A stretch of 64,000 nucleotides of DNA from a bacterium. GTDB lineage: Bacteria > Hinthialibacterota > Hinthialibacteria > H5-UNCL2. This document shows, piece by piece, positions 35,326-44,977 of the stretch; position 1 is the stretch's first letter; each line of letters begins with the position of its first letter. A program made the translations under genes and the position numbers. The notes below the pieces were generated by a model. The model worked only from the letters and a program-made list of their open reading frames with translations, was not told the DNA's origin and made no database searches. The DNA is taken from NCBI GenBank assembly GCA_015075175.1, contig JABTUV010000003.1:138511-202510 (forward strand). The letters are read 5' to 3'.

Positions 35326-36720
35326 ATGGTAGGCTCCAACCCGCCGTGGCGGGCAAGAATCCTGGCGGTCGATGACGACCATAATTTCCTGTCGGTGCTG
35401 GCGTACAACCTGTCGCGCGGCGGCGCGGAGGTCGAGACGGCCGGCAACGGGCGCGAGGCCCTGGAGCGGCTGGCCGAGAGCGACTTCGACCTGGTGGTGA
35501 CGGACGTGAAGATGCCGGAGATGGACGGGTTGACGTTGCTCTCGCGCTTGCGCGAGCTTCGCCGCGACCTGCCCGTGATTCTCGTCACCGCCCACGGCGA
35601 CATCGAGATGGCGGTGGAGGCGATGCAGAAGGGGGCGACCGACTTCATCGCCAAGCCGTTTCAACGCGAGGCGCTGGCGGAGAAGATCGAGCGGGCGCTG
35701 CGCGCGCCCCGGCTGGAGCGGGAGAACCGCGCCCTGCGCGAGGAGCTGACCAATCGCTTCGCCTTCGGCGCCATCGTCGGTTCCAGCCCGGCCATGCGGC
35801 GCATGTTCGAGATCATGGGCCGCGTCGTGCACCGCGACACGACCGTCTTGCTTCTGGGCGAGAGCGGCACGGGCAAGGAGCTGGTAGCGCGCGCGCTGCA
35901 CTACAGCGGGCCGCGCAAAGAGAAGCGCTTCGTGGCCCTCAACTGCGCCGCCATCCCTCCCAACCTCCTGGAAAGCGAGCTCTTCGGGCACGTCAAAGGC
36001 GCCTTTACCGGCGCCGACGCGGCCCGCGAAGGCCGCTTCCAGGCCGCCTCCGGCGGTACCCTCTTTCTGGATGAGATCGGCGACATGCCGCTGGAACTGC
36101 AGGCCAAGCTGTTACGCGTCCTTCAGGAACGAGCGGTGGAGCCGGTCGGCTCCAACCGGGCCGTGCCGGTCGACGTGCGCATCATCGCCGCCACCAACCA
36201 GCAGTTGGAGAAGCTGGTCGCCGATGGGCGGTTCCGGCAGGACCTCTATTACCGCCTGGCGGTCGTGCTTCTCTCGGTACCGCCGCTGCGCGACCGCCGC
36301 GAGGACATCCCGCTCCTGGTGCAACACTTTCTGAAACAGTTCGGCGAGGCGGACGTACACGTGGAGGCGGAGGCGTTGGCGAAATTGCAGCAATACGACT
36401 GGCCGGGCAACGTGCGCGAATTGGAGAATACGGTGGAACGCGCGCTGGCCCTGCGCAGTCATCCCGACCGGCTGGACGCCGCCGACGTCGAGCGCGAGAG
36501 CGCCGCTCGCGGCGCAACGACTGCGGTACGCCGGTCCGACGCGGCGCCGCGAGTTCCTGACGACGGCCTGGTGCTGGACCAGGTGGAGAAGCAACTGATC
36601 GCCGAGGCGCTGGCCAAGACCGGCGGCAATCAGACGCAGGCGGCCCGCCTTTTGGGCATCACGCGCCAGAAACTGATCTACCGGATGCAGAAACATGGTC
36701 TCCTGCGCGGGCAACCGTGA
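35326..36720 (+). CDS. Sigma54-dependent response regulator (NtrC/ZraR type)
   Basis: 464 aa. Receiver domain with acidic pocket DDD (16-18), phospho-acceptor D60 ([12 protein letters not shown]) and K110. AAA+ domain with Walker A GESGTGKE (178-185), sigma54-contact loop GAFTGA (225-230) and Walker B LFLDEIGD. Fis-type helix-turn-helix at the end ([18 protein letters not shown]). It activates sigma54 RNA polymerase; the promoters at 34997 and 37900 are its likely targets. The kinase gene follows 49 bp downstream. Confidence 0.95.
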   Translation: MVGSNPPWRARILAVDDDHNFLSVLAYNLSRGGAEVETAGNGREALERLAESDFDLVVTDVKMPEMDGLTLLSRLRELRRDLPVILVTAHGDIEMAVEAMQKGATDFIAKPFQREALAEKIERALRAPRLERENRALREELTNRFAFGAIVGSSPAMRRMFEIMGRVVHRDTTVLLLGESGTGKELVARALHYSGPRKEKRFVALNCAAIPPNLLESELFGHVKGAFTGADAAREGRFQAASGGTLFLDEIGDMPLELQAKLLRVLQERAVEPVGSNRAVPVDVRIIAATNQQLEKLVADGRFRQDLYYRLAVVLLSVPPLRDRREDIPLLVQHFLKQFGEADVHVEAEALAKLQQYDWPGNVRELENTVERALALRSHPDRLDAADVERESAARGATTAVRRSDAAPRVPDDGLVLDQVEKQLIAEALAKTGGNQTQAARLLGITRQKLIYRMQKHGLLRGQP

Positions 36721-36769
36721 GATACGACGTATGGGACCTCTAGGACCGATAAGGCACGTCCTGAGTCGG

Positions 36770-37876
36770 ATGGGAGCGAGATGGCTCAAGCTGGGTGCGC
36801 TGGTCGTGATGGCGGGCGCGGCCATTCTCGCGCATTACCTGACGCCCGCCTCCGGAGGCCACCTGCTTCTTCACGACGTTTACGCGCGTATTCTCTATCT
36901 GCCCGTGATCCTGGCGGGTTTCTGGTTCGGCTGGCGCGGCGGGCTGTTATGCGCATTTCTGGTGGGCGCCGCCTACTTTCCGCATATCTACCAGCATCTG
37001 GGCGGGCGCATTTTCAGCCTGAACCTGAACCGTACGCTGGAGGCGGTCGTGTATCTCCTGGTCGGCGGGACGACGGGCTGGCTGGCGGATCGGCTGCGCC
37101 GCTCGCACCACCGGCTGGAGCGGCAGTCACGGCAGCTGGCCGAGACGCTCTCGGCGTTGACGGAGCGCACGCGCGAGGTCTTCACCGCGGAGGAGCAGCT
37201 GCGGCGCGCCGACCGGCTGGCGGCCCTCGGCCAACTCACCACCGGCCTGGCGCACGAGATTCGCAACCCCCTGGGGTCCTTGCGCGGCGCAGCCGAGATT
37301 CTCAGCGATCCGGAGACTCCTCCCGACACGCGCCGCCGGTTCAGTGGCGTGCTGGTCGAGGAGGTCGAGCGCCTGGATGGGGTGCTGAAGAACTTCCTCG
37401 ACTACGCCCGCGCCCAAAAAGACGGCGGTTCAGGCAGCTCTGATCTCTGCCCGGTACTGGCGCGGCTGGCAACGCTTCTGGGCAAGCGGCTGGATTCCGC
37501 GGGCATTCGCCTGGAGCTGAATCTGCCGGCCCAGCCGCCGGCCTTGGCCATCGGGGAGGACCTCCTGCAGCAGGTCCTGCTCAATCTCATGCTCAACGCC
37601 ATCGAAGCCATGCCTGCGGGCGGAACCCTCTCCGTATCCGCGCGCCCGGAGGCAGGCGACGGGCGCTGCCGCATCACCGTCGCCGACACCGGCCCCGGCA
37701 TTCCCAAAGATATCCGCGAGCGCATCTTCGATCCCTTCTTTACTACCAAGTCCTCGGGCACGGGACTGGGGCTGTCCATCGTGCACAAGATCGTAACCGG
37801 CCATCACGGTCAGGTCTCGGTGCTGGATCGGGAAGGCGCGGGCGCCTCTCTGATCGTGGAGCTGCCGTTGGCCTGA
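36770..37876 (+). CDS. Membrane sensor histidine kinase (NtrB/ZraS-like)
   Basis: 368 aa from the ATG at 36770 (an upstream in-frame ATG at 36731 lies in a family D repeat). Residues ~5-100 hold three to four membrane segments with a short [18 protein letters not shown] stretch like the MASE/DUF4118 type, and no large periplasmic sensor. A coiled linker precedes the H-box (H162 in [16 protein letters not shown]). N-box ([16 protein letters not shown]), DTGPGIP and [12 protein letters not shown] follow. It most likely phosphorylates the preceding regulator. The metal signal is inferred from context. Confidence 0.92.
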   Translation: MGARWLKLGALVVMAGAAILAHYLTPASGGHLLLHDVYARILYLPVILAGFWFGWRGGLLCAFLVGAAYFPHIYQHLGGRIFSLNLNRTLEAVVYLLVGGTTGWLADRLRRSHHRLERQSRQLAETLSALTERTREVFTAEEQLRRADRLAALGQLTTGLAHEIRNPLGSLRGAAEILSDPETPPDTRRRFSGVLVEEVERLDGVLKNFLDYARAQKDGGSGSSDLCPVLARLATLLGKRLDSAGIRLELNLPAQPPALAIGEDLLQQVLLNLMLNAIEAMPAGGTLSVSARPEAGDGRCRITVADTGPGIPKDIRERIFDPFFTTKSSGTGLGLSIVHKIVTGHHGQVSVLDREGAGASLIVELPLA

Positions 37877-37899
37877 CCTTCATCCGCCCGGCTGGAAAC

Positions 37900-37914
37900 T
37901 GGCACGTCGCTTGC
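37900..37914 (+). promoter_or_regulatory. Sigma54 (-24/-12) promoter of the TRASH/YHS gene
   Basis: TGGCAC-GTCGC-TTGC with exact spacing, ~46 bases upstream of the ATG at 37961 and just after the kinase stop. A GGAAGGAGG Shine-Dalgarno region follows at ~37943-37953. Confidence 0.82.
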
Positions 37915-37960
37915 GTTCCACCCGCTTCAAGGCTCGAAAGCCAGGAAGGAGGATCACGTC

Positions 37961-38617
37961 ATGGTGCACGTATACGAGAATCTGTGGAAACGAGGTCGGT
38001 CCGCAGTCATCACCGCCGGCCTGGTGTTCCTGCCCGCCGCAACGGTCTCGGCGGCCGCGACGAGTTGTTGCGGAGTGGGCATGTTGGCCGCCCTGACCCA
38101 ACAGGGGTGCAGCGGCTGTGGTGGGGGCCACGCCGGCCACGGAAGCGCCCCGGCCCCCACCGAGGCGCCGGCCAAAAAGTCCGACGCCGACCTGGTAAAG
38201 GAACAGAAGGCCATCTATCCCCTGACGACCTGCGTGGTCAGCGGCGAGAAGCTGGGCGGTTCGATGGGCGAGCCGGTGGACTACCTCCACAAGGACCGGC
38301 TAGTGCGCTTCTGCTGCAAGGGTTGCATCGAGAAGTTCCAGAAGGACCCGGACAAGTATCTCAAGGTGCTGGACGCGGCGGTCGTCAAAGAGCAGAAAGA
38401 GAAGTATCCGCTCACCACTTGCGTGGTCAGTGGCGAGAAGCTGGGCGACATGGGCGAACCGATCGATTACGTCTATCAGGGGCGGCTGGTGCGCTTCTGC
38501 TGCAAAGGGTGTGTGCGCGAATTCGGCGAAAAACCCGGCGAGTTCATGAAGAAGCTGGGTTCGGGCGCCGCCAAGTCCGCTCCGGCGGACGACCCCCACG
38601 CCGGCCACCAGCACTGA
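37961..38617 (+). CDS. Secreted protein with two TRASH/YHS-like metal-binding domains
   Basis: 218 aa. Signal peptide VITAGLVFLPAATVSAA, then a Cys/Gly/His-rich stretch (TSCCGVGML...GCSGCGGGHAGHG). Two near-identical ~55-residue domains follow, each YPLTTCVVSGEKLG ... LVRFCCKGC, and a His-rich end (DPHAGHQH). The cysteine pattern is that of TRASH/YHS domains, which bind soft metals. With a sigma54 promoter beside the cus regulators it is probably a periplasmic Cu/Ag buffer; metal specificity is inferred. Confidence 0.85.
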   Translation: MVHVYENLWKRGRSAVITAGLVFLPAATVSAAATSCCGVGMLAALTQQGCSGCGGGHAGHGSAPAPTEAPAKKSDADLVKEQKAIYPLTTCVVSGEKLGGSMGEPVDYLHKDRLVRFCCKGCIEKFQKDPDKYLKVLDAAVVKEQKEKYPLTTCVVSGEKLGDMGEPIDYVYQGRLVRFCCKGCVREFGEKPGEFMKKLGSGAAKSAPADDPHAGHQH

Positions 38618-38641
38618 TCCCGACAGGATTGGGTGGGAATA

Positions 38642-38850
38642 TTAACCAGAAACCGAGAGGGCTGAGCAGCGGCGAAGCCGCGTGTCGAAGCCCGACCTTG
38701 GATGCTGAGGACCATCTTGATGCGCCCTTGGCTCCCCCCTTAACAAGGGAGGCTGGGGGGTTAAAAGCAGAAGGGACAGTCGCCGATTTTCCGCCGAGGT
38801 CTTCGCGTTATGCGTGGGAACCACCTGGACAATCGGCGCCTGTCCCTCCT
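38642..38850. repeat. Cluster of family F, C and G repeats
   Basis: 38642-38716 (family F, ending CTTGGATGCTGAGGAC) is similar to 45160-45250. 38733-38762 (family C) has CCCCCCTTAACAAGGGAGG. 38771-38790 with 38831-38847 (family G) is an inverted pair AGGGACAGTCGCCGATT / AATCGGCGCCTGTCCCT, also at 8278-8352. The 285-bp gap holds no gene. Confidence 0.75.
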
Positions 38851-38902
38851 GCCGGCTCGCTCGGCGCGCATCCCCGGCTGGAAACCCCTGCGCCCTGGTG
38901 CT

Positions 38903-40237
38903 ATGAACGTGCGCATGGGCGAGATGCTGGAACTGGAGCTCGCTTCCCTCACGGCGCAGGGGGAGGGCCTGGCGCGCTGGCAGGGACAGGTTGTGTTCGT
39001 GCCGCGCGCGCTTGCCGGCGAGCGCGTGCGCGCCGAAACCATCCAGGCCTAGCGCGACTTCCGCCGGGCCGTCGTGCGCGAAATCCTCTCACCCTCGCCG
39101 TTGCGAATCACCCCCGCCTGCCCGCACTACGAGACCTGCGGCGGCTGCCAGCTCCAGCATCTGCCGCAGCCCGAGCAGTTGAGCCTGTCGCGCGAGGGCG
39201 TGGTCGAAAGCCTGGCGCGCGTGGGCCGTATCTCTATCGATCCACCGCCGGTTCACGCCGACGCCGCATGGGGATACCGCAATCGCGTCATGTTCAAGGT
39301 CCCACGCTCCGGCCCGCCCCGCCTCTCCCTCTTTTGCTTCGCCGATCCGGGCAGGAACGTGGGAATCACCACTTGTCCCATCCTGCACCCCTCGCTGCAA
39401 TCGCTGATCCAGCCGATCAACGTGCTCTTGGAGACCTGGCACGCCGCCACGCGCAACCGGCCCGGGCGCGTGCTTCTGCGACGCATCGGAGATGCCAACG
39501 TGATGGCCTGGATTTTCCCAGCCACGGCGCGCATCGACCGCCTGGAACTCCTGGCCAGGGCCGCCGACATCGCCGGCCTTTCCGGTTTTGCGCTGCTTTT
39601 CACCGATCAATGGGAGGACGGCCTGTCGCGGGCCTGCACGCGCGTGGTTTTCGGCCCGCGCGAGTTTCGCATCGCGCGCGGCGGACGCTATAGTCTGGCT
39701 GGGCCGGAGAACTTCCTGCAAGTCCATGACGCTCTGGCCGAGCGGATGGCCGCGCACATCGTGAGTCTTCCCTATTCCTGTACCCAGCGGGCGGTGGAAG
39801 TCTACTGCGGCGTGGGACTTCTGGCCATGAACCTGGCGCGGCGCTTTCCCGATGTATGGGGTATCGATTACGATGCAACCGCGATCGATCGGGCGCAGCG
39901 CGCGGCGGAGCAGCAGGACCTGGCGGGCGCGCGCTTCATCGCCGCGGCGGCGGAAGAACTGGCCGAGGACGCGCGGGGACTGCCCGACCGGCTGGATGCA
40001 GCCGTGTTCAATCCCCCGCGCCGCGGCATCGCCTGCCGCGCCCTCGAAGCCATCCTGGCGCGTCGGCCGCTGGACCTCGTCCTCGCCAGCTGCCATCCGG
40101 CAACCCTGGCGCGCGACCTGGCCGCACTGGCGGCGCAGGGCTGGCGGCCCGCGAGCGTTTCGCTCTGGGACCTCTTTCCGCAAACCTTCCACGTCGAAAC
40201 CGTGGTGCATCTCACGCAAGCGAAAGGCCATCCATGA
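38903..40237 (+). CDS. Class I SAM-dependent RNA (uracil-5) methyltransferase, RlmD/TrmA family; in-frame amber codon
   Basis: 444 codons. N-terminal TRAM domain (ELELASLTAQGEGLARWQGQ), Fe-S cysteines (CPHYETCGGCQLQHL and TTCPILHP), a catalytic-core methyltransferase with VYCGVGLLAMNLARR, FNPPRRG, and a nucleophile Cys in VLASCHPATLARDL. It methylates U in rRNA or tRNA. Codon 50 is TAG (39050-39052) where homologues have Lys or similar (IQA-x-RDFRRAVV); frame is unchanged on both sides, so this is a substitution (nonsense mutation or base error), not a frameshift. If real, translation could restart no earlier than 39074 and would lose TRAM. Confidence 0.85.
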
Positions 40238-41313
40238 GCGGAACTCCCCTGGTAAGCGTCATGCTCGTCAACCATAACGGCGAACGCGACCTGGAGGGTT
40301 GCATCCACTCCCTTCTGGAGGAAGTGCGCGACGTGGGCGAGGTCGAAATCATCCTGGTCGACAACGCTTCCACCGACCGCTCGCTCCAGTTGGTTCCGTC
40401 CGATCCGCGCATCACGGTCCTACCGCAGAGGACCAACCTGGGCTTTGCCGAGGGCAACAACGCGGCGGCGCGCGCGGCGCGGGGAGAGTGGCTGGTCGGC
40501 GTCAACCTGGATACGCGCGGCCGGCCGGGCTGGCTCTCGCAACTACTCTCCGCCAGTGCGCGGCATCCCCACGCCGGCGCCTACTCGTGTCGCCTCCTCT
40601 CCGCCCAGACGGGCCAGGACGACTTCGTCTCCGGCTTCATCAACTTCGAGGGCTACGGCTTCGAGTCGCGCGAGCCGCTCTCCGACGGCGCCGAAATCCT
40701 CTTTCCGACCGGCGCGGGCTTCATGCTCCGCCGATCCCTGTGGGAAGAAGTCGGCGGCATGGACGCCGGCTTCTTTCTCTTTTTTGAGGACATCGACCTG
40801 GGTTGGCGGTTGAATCTCCTGGGCCGGCCGGTCGTGCACGTGAAAGACGCGGTGCTTTCGCATCGCAAGCACGGCGCGGTCGACGCGCTGGGCAAGGCGC
40901 GCCGCATGAGATACTACCGGCGCAACGCGCTCATGATGATTCTGAAAAACTACGCCGAGGAGAAACTGGCCCCGCTCCTTTCCGCGTCGTTGCTGCTCCT
41001 GGCGGCGCGGCGCGCCATACTCGATCCCTCCCAGCCCCCCTTGTTTAGGGGGGAGCTGGACCGCATCGACCCCTTGCGGGAACTGGGGGGGCGGATGCGC
41101 GAGGTCTTGGCGGCGCGGGAGTGGGTGCAATCGCGGCGCGTGATCGGCGATCAGGACATCTTCCGCCGCTTTTTCCCCAATCCCTTGCGCACGTGGGCGT
41201 TCGACGACGAGGACTATGCGCGCTTGGACGCGGCGGGCTATCCCGACCAGAAGGCGGCCGTGCTGCGCGCGCTGGGCGTGGAGGCCATCTTCCCGCAGCC
41301 ATGGGTCGCATAG
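40234..41313 (+). CDS. Family 2 glycosyltransferase (rhamnosyltransferase-like)
   Basis: 359 aa starting at ATG 40234 (overlaps the methyltransferase stop, ATGA). GT-A motifs: VSVMLVNHNGERDLEGCIHS, ILVDNASTDRS, TNLGFAEGNNAAARAARGEW, VNLDTRG, then FEDIDLGWRLNLLG (the WbbL-type ED base). A family C repeat is translated in frame near residues 265-275 (SQPPLFRGELD). It probably transfers a deoxyhexose to a surface glycan; the acceptor is unknown. Confidence 0.9.
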   Translation: MSGTPLVSVMLVNHNGERDLEGCIHSLLEEVRDVGEVEIILVDNASTDRSLQLVPSDPRITVLPQRTNLGFAEGNNAAARAARGEWLVGVNLDTRGRPGWLSQLLSASARHPHAGAYSCRLLSAQTGQDDFVSGFINFEGYGFESREPLSDGAEILFPTGAGFMLRRSLWEEVGGMDAGFFLFFEDIDLGWRLNLLGRPVVHVKDAVLSHRKHGAVDALGKARRMRYYRRNALMMILKNYAEEKLAPLLSASLLLLAARRAILDPSQPPLFRGELDRIDPLRELGGRMREVLAAREWVQSRRVIGDQDIFRRFFPNPLRTWAFDDEDYARLDAAGYPDQKAAVLRALGVEAIFPQPWVA

Positions 41314-41353
41314 GTCCTATACGTCCCATGCCCACTTGCGTTACAGTCCTCTC

Positions 41354-44300
41354 ATGCTTTCCCGCATCCTGCGCCTTCTCGACCGTCCCCGCCTGGCGTT
41401 CGCGCTGCTTGTGCTGGCGGCGCTGGCCTGCTTTGCCGGAGCCTACGCCGGGCGCGTGTACGTCGATCTCGGCGTCTTCGAGCTGCGCAGCAGCCGGGGC
41501 TGGCGCCTGGTCGCCTTCTTTCTTCTCTCGCTGACCTACTGGGCCATGACCACGCGCATGTGGGACATGAGCGACCGCCGCGCGCGCCCCACCCTGCTCA
41601 TCCTGTACCTTCTCTCCGCCGTGTGCCTGTTTGCGCCTGAGATCGGTTCGGACGGCAGCTCCTATTACGCGCAACTGCGCTCGCTGGTGTTGGACCGCGA
41701 CCTCAACTTCTACAACGAGATCGCCGGCCATCCCGAAATGTGGGCCGAGAGCGAACTGGACAGCCTGCACGAGCGCGGCTACACCTACGTGGGCTTTCCC
41801 ATCGGCCCGGCGATCTTCTGGCTGCCCTTCTTCCTCGCCGGCCACGTGCACGCCCATGTTCTCTCCGCTCTCGGCGAGCGCGTACTTCTGGACGGCTACA
41901 GTTGGCCCTACCCATGGTGGACGCTGTCGGGGACGGTCCTCTTCGGATTCGCCGGCATGATGCTGACCTACCGGCTGCTGCGCCGCACCTCGACGCCCGG
42001 CGCCGCCCTGTGGGGCACGCTCTTCTGCGCGCTGGGCACGCCGCTGCTTTCCTATCTCTTCGTCGAGCCTTCGTTTTCGCACGCCCTGTCCTTCATGCTG
42101 GGGGCGGGCTTTCTCCTTTATTGGAGCGAGCACTTCGATGCGCCCACATCCGAGCTTACCGCGGGATGGAGGCCGTACCTCACGTTGGGATGGCTGCTCG
42201 GCCTCTCCATGGTCGTACGCTGGCAAAACGTGCTCTTCGCAGCTCTGCCGGCGCTGGACGCCTTGCGGCTCTTGCGCCGCCACGCGCAACAGCGTCGCCC
42301 CGGCGACGCGGTCCGCACGCTCGCCCGCTATGCCGCCCTGGCCGCCGTCGCGTTCCTCGCATTTCTTCCGCAGATGCTCGTCTGGAAACTCCTCTCCGGC
42401 AGCTTGTTTATCATACCCCAGGGCGAGGGCTACCTGGACTGGACGCAGTGGAATACCTGGCGAGTGCTTCTGCATCCGCAGCACGGACTCTTTTCCATGC
42501 ATCCGCTGGCGCTCGTCGGGCTCCTCGGCCTTGCGCTCGGTTGGCGTCGGCATCCGCGCTTGTGCGTGTACTTGGGAATCGCGTTTCTCCTGCAACTGGC
42601 CATCAGCAGCGTCGTCCACGACTGGTGGGCGGGCGGGGCCTTCGGACAGCGCCGACTGGACAGCGTCTTTCCCATTCTGGGGTTGGGATTGGCGTGGATG
42701 CTGGAGCGGTGGTCGGCGGTATCCCCCCCGACCCCCCTTGTTAAGGGGGGAGGCGATGGCGTGCGCTACGTTGGGCCGCGCTTGGGATTCCTCTTTCTAT
42801 TGCTGCTTCTTCTCTGGAACTTCATGCTCCTGGCTGAGTATCGCATCGGCCCGCTGGGATCGCTGGGTGCGCTGGATTGGACCGTGATCTCAAGTCCCTT
42901 CGGCGAACTGGGCTGGAAGAAACTGGCCGACTTCGTCGTGTATCGTCCCATGTTTCGCGCGCTGTGGGGAGGCGTCTTCCACGCCGACGGCGCCTTGTTG
43001 CTCTCGGGGCTGGTTCCCGCGCTCCTCCTTGCCCTGGGCTGCGCGTTCGTGCTGGCGCGGTTGCGCCTGTGGTGGACCTGGCCGCGAAGGTTGGAATTGC
43101 GGCTTTCCTTCTTTCTTGTAGCCGCCGTCGTTGGGCTTCTCGTTCTGGCTCTTCGGGGCGCGGAAACCCGCAGCGTGCTCAACCTGCGGCCCGCACAGCA
43201 TCTCGGCAACCTCACCGACCTCACGGTCCATCGCGCGCATGGCTACGAGGGCGGTTTTGCAAGGCTCTCCCTTTGCCCCGGCGAACGCCGGCAGATGCAA
43301 TTCACGCGCCGCGCCGTGGCCGATCGCCTGGAACTGGTCGCCTACCTCTCCGAACCTGCCTTCGAGCACGGATCCGACGTTGCGCTGCGCCTGGAGCTCC
43401 TGACCGAAGACGGCCAGGCGCTGCCCCTGGACTTTCGCTGTCCACACGACCTGGACCGCTTGGACGCCGAGCGGTTTCTCTCCCGACCGTGGGAGCTGGC
43501 GCGCACCGCGGACGTCGCCCGCAGTTGGAGACCCTCGCCCAATGCGCAGATCGTCTGGCACAGCTATCGCGCGACGCGACGCCTGGGGGCGCCCACGCGC
43601 CTCGTAGGCTTGACGGCTACCAACCTCTTGGCGGAGGGAACCGTCCACGTGGAGGGAATCGCGTTCAATCACGCCGAGGACGGGAGCGGCCAGCGCACGC
43701 CGCCGGCGCGCTTCCTGCCGATTCCGCTCGCTCCCATCGCCAACGCCGACTACAAGCACAATCCGTTCGTGCCGCACGGCGCCTATGATCCGCATTACGG
43801 CCTGGTCGAGGGGCTGCTTTTCTGGAACGACGAGCCGTTTGCGATCCCCAAGAGCGTGCATGACGGCGGGGGGTGGAGCATTTTCACCACGTGCAGCCGG
43901 CAGCGGCAGGACGCGGAGCTGGCCTTGCCCGCGCAACCGCTGTCGCGCCTGGACCTTCTCGTGTGCGGCGGACTCATCCGCAAGCGCGAAGTATTCGATC
44001 TTGTGGAAGTCTCCGCGCAGTACGTGGATGGCGCGACCGAGGGGCGCGTGCTGGCCGCCAACCGCGACGTATTTGATTATCTCGATCCCTATGCGCCCCG
44101 GCGGCGGCTCGTTTTCGGGCAGGCGCGCGCCTATCAATATGATGGACCTTTGTACGTGGTGTCGTTGCCCTTGTCGCGTCCCGGCGTAGCCGTGGATCGC
44201 CTGCGTTGGAGCGACCTGCGTGGGGAGAGAAGCGAGGGCGTGACGTTTTTCGCGCTCACGGCGGTCCGCTCCGCGCCGGTGGGGAGTCCGGCGGCGCTCT

Positions 44301-44977
44301 TGTCGGACGGTAGCGTATTTCGCGACGGCGTGGTGCTGCGAGGCCCTGATGCCGATCCCAGCCGTCGAGCGGTCGATCTGGCGGCGTCGCCGGAGGGCAG
44401 GGGCTTTCACGTGCTGTTCTCCGACGGCAGCGTGGAGGGCGTGGAGACGCGCGAGCGTCTCCACGGCCGACCCCTGTTGGAGGCCCGCAAGCTGGAGCCG
44501 GTCGCCGGCGGCGGCGTGGTGATGGACGCCTCGGGAAGGCTCCACGCTTTCGGAAACGTTCGCGCGCCGGACGGTGTGGCCCTGGGAGAAGGCATGGCGG
44601 CGGATTTCGTCCTGACTCCGCAGGGCGACGGCGCGTTTGTCCTGGACCGCTACGGCGCCGTCCACTGTGCCGGGCGGACCTCGCCGCTCGGACCGGGGCC
44701 GTACTTCTCCGAGCCCATCGCGGTCGACTTGGAGTGGGGTTATGAACGTTACGGACTGTACATTCTGGATCGCACCGGCGCGGTCAGCCGCATCGGCTCT
44801 GCGCCCTATTACGGGCGCGCCTTCATGCGCGAGGGCGAGGAGGCGCGCAGTCTGACGGTCTTTCCCGACGGCTATGTGATTACTACCTCGCTGGGACGCA
44901 TTCTCTCCCTGGGAGGCGCGCCCGAGTTCATCCAGGCTGCCGGCGCGACGCTGGACGCCGCCTGGACGCTCCGCTAG
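41354..44977 (+). CDS. Very large membrane glycosyltransferase-like protein with C-terminal propeller-like repeats
   Basis: 1207 aa. Residues ~1-620: ten or more membrane segments with GT39-like loops (PEIGSDGSSYYAQLRSLVLD; GYTYVGFPIGPAIFWLP), interrupted by an in-frame family C repeat (SPPTPLVKGGGDG, ~457-469). Residues ~640-950: soluble beta-rich region. Residues ~960-1207: repeated short units such as VVMDASGRLHAFGNV, FVLDRYGAVHCAG, YILDRTGAVSRIG and VITTSLGRILSLGG, resembling one blade each of a beta-propeller. The start ATG 41354 follows a family D repeat. A sugar-transfer role is inferred from the N-terminal half; the propeller-like tail is unusual. Confidence 0.75.
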   Translation: MLSRILRLLDRPRLAFALLVLAALACFAGAYAGRVYVDLGVFELRSSRGWRLVAFFLLSLTYWAMTTRMWDMSDRRARPTLLILYLLSAVCLFAPEIGSDGSSYYAQLRSLVLDRDLNFYNEIAGHPEMWAESELDSLHERGYTYVGFPIGPAIFWLPFFLAGHVHAHVLSALGERVLLDGYSWPYPWWTLSGTVLFGFAGMMLTYRLLRRTSTPGAALWGTLFCALGTPLLSYLFVEPSFSHALSFMLGAGFLLYWSEHFDAPTSELTAGWRPYLTLGWLLGLSMVVRWQNVLFAALPALDALRLLRRHAQQRRPGDAVRTLARYAALAAVAFLAFLPQMLVWKLLSGSLFIIPQGEGYLDWTQWNTWRVLLHPQHGLFSMHPLALVGLLGLALGWRRHPRLCVYLGIAFLLQLAISSVVHDWWAGGAFGQRRLDSVFPILGLGLAWMLERWSAVSPPTPLVKGGGDGVRYVGPRLGFLFLLLLLLWNFMLLAEYRIGPLGSLGALDWTVISSPFGELGWKKLADFVVYRPMFRALWGGVFHADGALLLSGLVPALLLALGCAFVLARLRLWWTWPRRLELRLSFFLVAAVVGLLVLALRGAETRSVLNLRPAQHLGNLTDLTVHRAHGYEGGFARLSLCPGERRQMQFTRRAVADRLELVAYLSEPAFEHGSDVALRLELLTEDGQALPLDFRCPHDLDRLDAERFLSRPWELARTADVARSWRPSPNAQIVWHSYRATRRLGAPTRLVGLTATNLLAEGTVHVEGIAFNHAEDGSGQRTPPARFLPIPLAPIANADYKHNPFVPHGAYDPHYGLVEGLLFWNDEPFAIPKSVHDGGGWSIFTTCSRQRQDAELALPAQPLSRLDLLVCGGLIRKREVFDLVEVSAQYVDGATEGRVLAANRDVFDYLDPYAPRRRLVFGQARAYQYDGPLYVVSLPLSRPGVAVDRLRWSDLRGERSEGVTFFALTAVRSAPVGSPAALLSDGSVFRDGVVLRGPDADPSRRAVDLAASPEGRGFHVLFSDGSVEGVETRERLHGRPLLEARKLEPVAGGGVVMDASGRLHAFGNVRAPDGVALGEGMAADFVLTPQGDGAFVLDRYGAVHCAGRTSPLGPGPYFSEPIAVDLEWGYERYGLYILDRTGAVSRIGSAPYYGRAFMREGEEARSLTVFPDGYVITTSLGRILSLGGAPEFIQAAGATLDAAWTLR

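Noticed and set aside
39050-39052. Pyrrolysine or other recoding at the amber codon
   Set aside because: No pyl genes or recoding signal in the window; a base error or nonsense mutation is simpler.
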